DNA of 64,000 bases from Chlorops oryzae (Eukaryota; Arthropoda; Insecta; Diptera; Chloropidae): positions 119,500,421-119,564,420 of the forward strand of contig CM035806.1 in the NCBI GenBank assembly GCA_020466095.1. Reading direction: 5' to 3'. The translations under genes and the position numbers were made by a program. Positions 56,985 to 64,000 of the stretch are shown in pieces; the stretch's first letter is position 1, and every line of letters begins with the position of its first letter. The notes beneath the pieces were generated by a model, which did no database searches, was not told the DNA's origin, and saw only the letters and a program-made list of their open reading frames with translations.

Positions 56985-57653
56985 GTCACAATCACGAAGT
57001 GACGAAATATGGCCATATCCGCCAATTTTTTTTTAACATTCTTTTTCTTCTCCTCTCAGATCTCCGCGGCGTATACTATTTTTTAAAATAAAATGCTCAA
57101 GGGCATAACATAAGAGATTGTATCTTGTGCTCTGCGATGGAGATGAAATCAAATAAATAAATGAATAAATTCTAATTCGCGGTGGCACCATATACTTTTT
57201 TCCAAATGATATTTTCATTCATGTTAGCAGAATATACTCTATTTTCAAATGAAATAATCATGCACGTTTGATCCATTTCAGCCAGCCAGCATGTACTTTT
57301 TGCCCAAATGAAGTTTTCATGCGGACCAGGGTCATACACTCTTTTAGCAAATGAATAACACATGAATTTTGAAGTGCTGAAAATACCGGCCATCTCCTTA
57401 CAAAATTCATTAGAAGTAAGAGTTAGTAATGCGAGTAGTCGCAGTATGAATTTTCACCACTTCGGAGGTACTATAGAAGTAGTGAAATTTCCGGCTGGGA
57501 TACTACATATCTAGTCATTGAGTGGATGTACACTTGTCTAAAAATTACCCACACCAAAAATTGGAAATTTGCCCGTACACTAGTCCAATTGGTTTTTCAC
57601 ACGTACATTTTTTGGTGCGGCTTTTTCGCTGGGCAAAAATTACACAAGCTACC

Positions 57654-58389
57654 TAGGGCTACCAACCATACTATATAATATAGTATCCTACTTTATTTTT
57701 GATCGATATACTTTATACTTTCATGGAACAATAAAGTATCCTGAAATACTTTATTTTTAACATATGCGGCAGTTTTTACCAAACATACATCATGTAGTTC
57801 ATTGAACTAAATAAATAAAACCAAAACTCTCTATAACGACCTCCTCTAAAACAAATTTCTCTCTATAGCGAACCTCAAGGTTTTTTCGATACATTATATT
57901 GCTTTTTTTCTCCTAACACCAAATTCTCTCATCGACGATTTTATATTTCAGGTCCATTTAAATTCATTATAGAGAGTTTAAACAGTTTTGAGGTTGACTA
58001 CATCCTCAACCAGTTGCAATTTAGGCAACTTAAGTACATACTTAATTATTAAAATACATAGCTAATTAGAATTTCAAAAAGGTGAAACAAATCATAGAGC
58101 AACTACAATGTTCTGCAAGCATTAAAAAGTGTATATTTAAGAACAAAAGTATACTAACTACCAGTAAGTTACTAGTACTTCGGTGTGAGAGATAATTTAA
58201 ATTGAATTTATGGTAGTATGAAAGCATGTTATTTATTTCTATATGTTATTAAAAATTTGCTATGTTCTGCTTTTTTAATTAATATAAGGATGAATTTAAC
58301 AATACTTTATTTTTTAGTAAAATACTTTATTTTTATAATTATTAAATAAACTTATACTTTATTTTGCCCTTAGAAAGTTGGCAGCCCTA
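57654..58389. mobile_element. Non-autonomous hAT, TAGGGCTRCCAAC family
   Basis: Ends TAGGGCTACCAACC and, read inward from the right, TAGGGCTGCCAAC; exact 8-bp duplication AAGCTACC (57646-57653, 58390-58397). tactttatttt words near both ends. Confidence 0.87.
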
Positions 58390-59472
58390 AAGCTACCCCT
58401 CACGTCTTTGCGTCTCTCTACAATGAATGTTGGGCAATTGCCTAAGTGTATATTCAGCCATTGGTATGCACATAGCCTTAAGATATTTTCTAAGTTAATA
58501 GTCTGTAAGAACATTGAATTCATAGACTGAATAAAGAAAAGAAATTATAAAACTAGCTCTTTAATTTTCACTTGCCACTGTGGCTCTTTTTTTATTGTAT
58601 TCGACACTTTTGTGGCTTTCTTAAGCGGGATATAGACACGTCAAATGTTGTATCAACTTTGAGCGTGTGTTAAGATAGAAACACTCACGCACTGCGCCGC
58701 AGTGCCATTTGTCACAAAGAAATCAAAATGTATGAAATTGTATGAAAGTAGACACTCAAAATATTAGCATGGCATAACGTTCTATAGATTTTAGATTTCT
58801 ATGCTAATTTAACAGCTGTAGTGTTGCCATTGTTTGGAGACTTGCACTTATTTCTGGCAGAGCTGCCCTTTCTAGTTCATTTCCATATTATTATGCTCTG
58901 CGTCACTGTTTACTTAAAATTTTGTCTATGCCACGCAGTGCGCTGCAGTTTCGTAGCTAGCGGTTTTTAAATTCCGGTCACTATAATATTTTGACTTAAC
59001 GTTCCAAAAAGCCGACAAACTACGAAAAACTTCTATTAATTCCAAAATAAAATTTTTTTTCTTTTATTTTCTCAACTAATTTTCCCCTCGCTTTTAAAAA
59101 ATTTTCCGCTCTCCGTTCGACGTTCACTCATTGAATTTCGCGCACAAATGAGGGTTGAACCAACATAGATATACAACTTCAGACACACCGTCTAACATCA
59201 TTACGTGCTTGACCAAAAATTTAAAGATTTTGATTTTCCGTCAGACATCGTAGGTAAACTCTTTTTTGCTAAAGGCCGGTATCGACTAGATACTAATTTA
59301 TTTTTGTAGAGTTAGCCATATACTTCACGCGCTAAAGTCAGCTGAGTTTTGTTTACATGTGAGCTGTCATTGTCAATGAACAGGAATAATTTCTTGAGGC
59401 CGATAACCTCGGAAGCTAGCGCCTCCTATTTTTTTTAAAGATTGCGTCTTAATTTATTAAGGCGCAATACAC

Positions 59473-59500
59473 AAATAATAATAATAATAATAATAATAAT
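59473..59500. repeat. (AAT)n microsatellite
   Basis: About nine aat/ata units, next to a palindrome attgcgtcttaa ... ttaaggcgcaat at 59441-59468. Confidence 0.9.
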
Positions 59501-59613
59501 TTCTTGAATTTAAAAGTTAAAAATATGTCGCAAATGCAGAAATCAAAGGTTGCAGAAACTTTGTTAATTGGACTTTCCGTGATTTTGCTAGCCCAGCAAC
59601 GAAAAACAAATAC

Positions 59614-59739
59614 CCATATACAAGGGAAATCTTTTACTTTTTTACATAGCAGTTGTTTAAGCTCGTAGCTAAAAATCGTTCTCCGCCTTTTTGGTACAGA
59701 TGGTCCAGCTTCAGAAAATTGGTCTTCCATGACATCCAT
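59614..59739 (-). CDS. Possible isolated first exon, MADF-like start
   Basis: 42 codons from ATG (59737-59739) ending at a GTATTT donor. The peptide has KRRRTIFSYELKQLLCKKVK and then DFPCIW, like the start of a MADF/SANT-type DNA-binding domain (LI..V..YP.LW). No following exon was identified on the minus strand. It could be a transposon-derived gene remnant. Confidence 0.3.
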
Positions 59740-60317
59740 TCTTTAGCTTTTTTTTTGGGCACGCTACGCAACTGCGATTCAGCCTTTTCGCGGTGGAATA
59801 AATGTAAAACACTTTATTTCACTGGCTAAACTAGTCTCCACTTTTCTCCAAAAGTGCGAAAAATTGCAACCCTGATGTCTTTTTAACAACACTGATTTCA
59901 CTCGTGCTGGATATGGGTTTGCTAATTGACGGCGGAAATCCATTTATCGGGCTTTTAGCGCACTTTTTTTTTATATGGAGTTTGACAGTTCATGCCTGCT
60001 CGATACAGGCCTTAAAGGTAGAAACACTCACGCACTGCAGCGCACTGCGTTGCATGGCATGGCATGGCATAGAGAAAATTTGTAGTAAACAGTGACGCAG
60101 AGCAAAATAATATGGAAATTAACTAGAAAGGGCAGCTCTGTCAGAATTAAGTGCAAGTCTCCAAACAATGGCAATACTACAGCTGTAAAATTAGCATAGA
60201 AATCTAAAATCTATATAATTCAAAGATTTTGATTTTCCGTCAGACATCGTAGGTTTACTCTTTCTCACTTACACACGCTCAAAGTTGATACAACATTTGA
60301 CGTGTCTATACCCCGCA

Positions 60318-60605
60318 TAACACACGCTCAAAGTTGATACAACATATGACGTGCCTATACCGCGCATTACGCCACGAGTAACATTGCGCCCGTTTACACA
60401 TACCGTCAACATCGTTCAACAAAACGCAGTTTGTCGGGGAGCGGGGATTCCGCTCACCAATTTGTTGGCCGATGTTGACGCACGTGTAAACGAGCGTGAT
60501 AATAGATTGAAAGCAACAAAAAATTCGGTGCCAGCTAAAATTGTAAAATTTTTATTTAATGCGCGGTATAGACACGTCAAATGTATCAACTTTGAGCGTG
60601 TGTTA
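60318..60605. mobile_element. MITE, TAACACACGCTCAAAGTTG ends
   Basis: TAACACACGCTCAAAGTTG at the left and its inverse at the right, extending imperfectly through acgtgcctataccgcgcatta. 288 bp; possible TA duplication within the TAA/TTA edges. Related ends at 58637-58676 and 60270-60312. Confidence 0.7.
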
Positions 60606-60882
60606 ATAGGTACCAACTTGAATTCGACTATAAAAATGTCCTACGATATTCATTTTTTTTTTTTTTTTTTAGCGAATTTCGAGTGCAAAGGACATGCGCT
60701 ATTGTTTCGGCTACCTGGTTGCTTTTAACAAAGCGTATTATCCCGTCGGCAAAACCTAAAAAAAATTATGAGTGATATATTATATATCCTTCCAGCGCCA
60801 CTTCTTTCTAATGCCGAAATCTTTTTGGCATAATTCTAGTTGCTGACCGTTTCTGGGATTTCGTTGAAACTCGGTATGTATA

Positions 60883-62175
60883 ACAAGTTGGCTGATAAGT
60901 CCCCGGTCTAACAAAGAAAAACACATTTTTTTGTCAAAATTCGTTTTTATTATTCAACATAGTTCCCTTCAAGAGCGATACAACGATTATAACGCGCTTA
61001 TAATTTTTTGATACCATTTTGGTAGTACTCCTTCGGTTTTGCCTCAAAATAGGCCTCAGTTTCGGCGATCACCTCTTCATTGCAGCCAAATTTTTTCCCT
61101 GCGAGCATCCTTTTGAGGTCTGAGAACAAGAAAAAGTCGCTGGGGGCCAGATCTGAAGAATACGGTGGGTGGGGAAGCAATTCGAAGCCTAATTCATGAA
61201 TTTTTGCCATCGTTCTCAATGACTTGTGGCACGGTGCGTTGTCTTGGTGGAACAACACTTTTTTCTTCTTCATATGGGGCCGTTTTGCCGCGATTTCGAC
61301 CTTCAAACGCTCCAATAACGACATATAATAGTCACTGTTGATGGTTTTTCCCTTCTCAAGATAATCGATAAAAATTATTCCATGCCCATCCCAAAAAACA
61401 GAGGCCATTACTTTGCCAGCGGACTTTTGAGTCTTTCCACGCTTCGGAGACGGTTCACCGATCGCTGTCCACTCAGCCGACTGTCGATTGGACTCAAGAG
61501 TGTAGTGATAGAGCCATGTTTCATCCATTGTCACATATCGACGCAAAAACTCGGGTGTATTGCGAGTTAACAGCTGCAAACACCGCTCAGAATCATCAAC
61601 ACGTTGTTGTTTTTGGTCAAATGTGAGCTCGCGCGGCAGCCATTTTGCACAGAGCTTTTTCATATCCAAATATTGATGAATGATATGACCAACACGTTCC
61701 GTTGATATCTTTAAGGCCTCTGCTATCTCGATCAACTTCATTTTACGGTCATTCAAAATCATTTTGTGCATTTTTTTGATGTTTTCGTCGGTAACCACCT
61801 CTTTCGGGCGTCCACTGCGTTCACCGTCCTCCGTGCTCATTTCACCACGCTTCAATTTTGCATACCAATCAATTATTGTTGATTTTCCTGGGGCAGAGTC
61901 CGGAAACTCATTATCAAGCCAAGCTTTTGCTTCCACTGTATTTTTTCCCTTCAGAAAACAGTATTTTATCAAAACACGAAATTCCTTTTTTTCCATTTTT
62001 TTCACAATAACAAAAGTTGCTTCACAAAAGACGCTCTATCTCACAAACTAATTGACTTACAGACGTCAAATTTTGACACGAATCATTTGAAGGTTGCCAC
62101 TATATAAAAATAATATGCATTTAATACTAGCGACGCCATCTATGTGTCAGACCGGGGACTTATCAGCCAACCTGT
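60883..62175 (-). mobile_element. Himar1-like mariner (irritans subfamily)
   Basis: Ends ACAAGTTGGCTGATAAGTC and, at the other side read inward, ACAGGTTGGCTGATAAGTC, each followed by cccggtct; TA at 60881-60882 and 62176-62177. 1293 bp. The TIR is essentially that of Himar1 from the horn fly. Inserted in a repeat also present at 54.65-54.79 kb, which supplies an empty site. Confidence 0.93.
60998..61996 (-). pseudogene. Himar1-like transposase, C-terminally truncated
   Basis: Mariner transposase, cut-and-paste into TA. ATG at 61994-61996 (MEKKEFRVLIKYCFLKGKNT). HTH domains, WLPRELT linker and the DD34D core: TMDETWLYHY, LFHQDNAPCH and SSDLAPSDFF, with the catalytic aspartates present. A proline before the third aspartate, present in the usual YSPDLAPSD, is serine here. 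TAA after GIKKL (60998-61000) removes about 16 residues that are still encoded downstream in frame (ARYNRCIALEGNYVE, to the TAA near the element edge). 332 residues against 348 for Himar1. Overall very close to Himar1, from memory of that protein. Confidence 0.88.
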
Positions 62176-62177
62176 TA

Positions 62178-62480
62178 TGTAGAATGGCCTCCTGATTACA
62201 AATCTGCAATCCGTTTTTGGCGGTCGCCACTAGTTTAGGAGATATCGAGCAAGTATTACAGTATGGGAAAGCCTGTCAAAATGCTATATGGCTCCAAATG
62301 GTGTGGTTAGTTGAGTAAAAATCAGCTGTCAAAAACAAGTCGAAGAATTTGCGAGTTTTAAACATGCCGTAAAATTATATTATGACCCTTTTTAGATAAG
62401 ATTGAAGTTGGAAACACCAAAGTAGAGATGCTCCTTCATTTTACAGTATATTTGAGCATCTGCGACCCTAGCAAATCAGT
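62178..62480. other. Continuation of the repeat interrupted by the Himar1-like element
   Basis: 62178-62250 continues the sequence broken at 60882 and resembles 54690-54750. The rest shows no recognisable feature. Confidence 0.45.
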
Positions 62481-62488
62481 ATTCAATA

Positions 62489-62613
62489 GTGGAACTCATG
62501 CAGCTTCGCAAATGCCTTCGTAACTTTTCCCATCGTAAATTTTCATATAAATTTTGACAGTTGTGTGACAAATTTCTCATTTCCCACAATTTGCGAAGCT
62601 GCATGAGTCCCAC
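62489..62613. mobile_element. 125-bp TA-flanked MITE
   Basis: GTGGAACTCATGCAGCTTCG at the left, inverse CGAAGCTGCATGAGTCCCAC at the right (one mismatch); TA at 62487-62488 and 62614-62615. Confidence 0.8.
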
Positions 62614-62794
62614 TAATATTTGATTTAAATTGAACGATTTCGTCAGCGATGCACAAATACTCAAAACATATATGACTCAAAATTAAAAAAGTAAGGGTGT
62701 TTTAGTAAAGCGAACCAGACCAAAGAATACCCACAGCTATATATTTTTAATCGGAGGATAAACCAAAGCTCAAATTCCTCATTTCACAAAACTA

Positions 62795-64000
62795 CAGTGC
62801 CGGACAAAAGTCTACATACGAGCCCTACTTTTGCTACCTGACGTGTCTAAAAGCCTTTTGCGAAAAAATAATGATGCAGTTTTGTTCCAAATTTATTTCT
62901 AATAAAATATAAAAAAAATAAAAAATTTTCAATGCAAACGCAAGAAATTATTCAGAAAAAACTAAAACATTGAATTGACAAAAGTCTACATACGTGTAGT
63001 ATGTCATGTTCTATGTTGTTGTGTGTTGCTTTATATTAACGGGGAAGTACCGTTTTCTTTATTTTACGCATTCGATTAATGTTAGGCTTCGCGTGAATTG
63101 TATTTAGTTGTATTCTAGTCGGCATCAAGAAGGGATTGGTGATGACAATGTCTTCTCGAAAAGAAATTTCAACAGACGTCCGTAACTTAGTTATAAAGTT
63201 TAGAAACGATAAAAAATCTTTTGGTGAAATATCCGAGTTATTGAATTTAAGTAAATCAACAGTTCAAACCATTGTTAGAAACTATAAGGACACTAACACT
63301 GTAGAAAATAAGCCGCGCAGCGGTCGCCCAAAGAAGCTCAGTCGCAGAGATATCTCATTCATTTTAAAAGAAGTAAATAAGAATCCAAAAGTACACGCCA
63401 CTAAGCTGGCCACAGAACTTGCAATAACATCCAGCACAAGTGTGCATCCACGTACAGTAAGAAGAGCTCTAAATAATAATGGTTTTCATAGCCGAACTCC
63501 ACGCAAAAAACCACTTATAAGCGAAAAAAACCGAGAACTTCGTTTGGCTTTTGCAAAAAAATATATAGGAAAAGGAATCGATTTCTGGAAACAAGTTTTG
63601 TTTACGGATGAATCTAAATATAATATATTTGGAAGTGACGGGAAAGCCAAAATTTGGAGAAAACCCAATACAGCAATGGACCCGAAACATTTGATTCCTA
63701 CTGTTAAGCATGGCGGTGGCAATGTTATGGTTTGGGGTGGTGTCGCTGCGTCTGGAGTCGGAAACTTAGTGTTTGTCGAGGGCAATATGGATCGTTTTCA
63801 GTACAAAAAGATTTTGGAAGAAAATTTGATGCCGTCAGTCCACAAATTAAACCTGGGAAAGAGCTGGATCTTCCAACAGGACAACGATCCGAAACACACC
63901 GCCCACATTGTTAAGGATTGGCTACTGTACTATGCCCCACGTCAGCTGAACACACCACCTCAAAGCCCAGATTTGAACGTTATTGAGCACGTTTGGGAGC
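62795..64000 (+). mobile_element. Tc1-like element with IR/DR-type left end, truncated by window end
   Basis: TA (62793-62794) then CAGTGCCGGACAAAAGTC. The word ACAAAAGTCTACATACG occurs at 62804-62820 and, perfectly, at 62978-62994: two direct repeats in one terminal region, as in IR/DR Tc1-like elements. The transposase gene runs off the window. Confidence 0.85.
63142..64000 (+). CDS. Tc1-like transposase, open to the window end
   Basis: ATG at 63142 with a second in-frame ATG at 63148 (MSSRKEISTDVRNLVIKF). Open for about 286 codons with no stop before 64000. Paired HTH region (SFGEISELLNLSKSTVQTIV; GRPKKLSRRD), basic segment HSRTPRKKPL, then the DD34E core: VLFTDESKYNIF, FQQDNDPKHTAH and SPDLNVIEHVWE. 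Tc1 transposases have about 330-350 residues, so only the last 40-60 should be missing. No frame break is visible, which makes this the best candidate here for a functional transposase. Short frames on the minus strand are shadows. Confidence 0.92.
   Translation, partial: MTMSSRKEISTDVRNLVIKFRNDKKSFGEISELLNLSKSTVQTIVRNYKDTNTVENKPRSGRPKKLSRRDISFILKEVNKNPKVHATKLATELAITSSTSVHPRTVRRALNNNGFHSRTPRKKPLISEKNRELRLAFAKKYIGKGIDFWKQVLFTDESKYNIFGSDGKAKIWRKPNTAMDPKHLIPTVKHGGGNVMVWGGVAASGVGNLVFVEGNMDRFQYKKILEENLMPSVHKLNLGKSWIFQQDNDPKHTAHIVKDWLLYYAPRQLNTPPQSPDLNVIEHVWE

Larger units (their letters stand above)
55607..57500. mobile_element. TA-flanked element, TCCCAGCCGGA ends, two nested MITEs
   Basis: Perfect 11-bp ends TCCCAGCCGGA / TCCGGCTGGGA with TA (55605-55606, 57501-57502). 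The interior repeats caaatgaa(a/g)ttttcat words, e.g. a loose array at 57190-57370. Nested: 55933-56428 and 56443-56984. Non-coding. Confidence 0.7.
58626..60317. repeat. Inverted duplication of about 0.2-0.3 kb arms
   Basis: 58772-58935 (tagattttagatttctatgctaa ... ctctgcgtcactgtttac) is matched in inverse by about 60080-60215. The outer motif gacacgtcaaatgttgtatc with tttgagcgtgtgt at 58637 is also inverted at 60275-60310. The middle holds the possible exon at 59614-59739 and an (aat)n run. Likely a pair of opposed MITE copies or a fold-back remnant. Confidence 0.55.

Noticed and set aside
60351..60728. 125-codon plus-strand gene
   Set aside because: It runs across both ends of the MITE at 60318-60605 and into a poly-T tract; coincidental frame.

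Overview
This window is a transposon-dominated stretch of an insect genome, most likely a higher (brachyceran) fly and possibly a tephritid. The evidence is Helentron-derived elements of the DINE-1/INE-1 type with the TATACCC...GGGTAT head and TTACTTGTT tail, a Himar1-like irritans mariner, mellifera-like mariners, BEL/Pao retrotransposons, and one compact four-exon host gene with two introns of about 60 bp. The organism is an inference; no species-specific marker is visible.

Layout. 1-6663: a minus-strand BEL/Pao element (BEL-1) cut by the window edge, carrying a 1.4 kb Transib-like insertion. 7.3-13.05 kb: a decayed plus-strand BEL (BEL-2). 14388-15675: mellifera-like mariner copy 1. 15697-23766: a full-length non-LTR retrotransposon with a 10-bp target duplication; its ORF2 holds a non-autonomous hAT (19120-22239), which holds mariner copy 2 (19401-21536), which holds a Helentron derivative (HINE-1, 20514-21361). 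24.2-25.3 kb: a TA-flanked MITE and a second Transib-like end. 25738-34262: one decayed Tc1/mariner-type transposase gene (minus strand) scattered over 8.5 kb by a very young BEL (BEL-3, 25935-32049) and two MITEs. 34405-43595: a putative Tc1-like element with long (about 0.7 kb) inverted repeats, loaded with HINE-2, an odd CCCAAC-ended element, several MITEs and a GTF2IRD2-like hAT. 43.6-53 kb: hAT fragments, nested MITEs and HINE-3, which contains a 101-bp tandem array. 53510-54589: the only confident host gene, the C9orf78/TLS1 (HCA59) family spliceosome-associated protein. 54.8-62.6 kb: more hAT and TA-flanked non-autonomous elements plus a Himar1-like mariner (60883-62175). 62795 to the end: an apparently intact Tc1-like element with direct repeats in its terminal region, truncated by the window edge.

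For most elements the ends were placed from the sequence: terminal inverted repeats together with target duplications of the expected length (TA, 5 bp, 8 bp or 10 bp). This gives relative insertion order. The most unusual observations are: (i) three TA-flanked MITEs that each carry two tRNA-like units with box A and box B, several followed by long T-runs; (ii) an element flanked by a 5-bp duplication whose ends are CACAGTG with 12- and 23-nt spacing to A-rich blocks, resembling RAG recombination signals; (iii) a LINE whose ORF1 and ORF2 lie in one frame separated only by TAG, with no usable ATG for ORF2; and (iv) a 101-bp satellite-like array inside a Helentron derivative.
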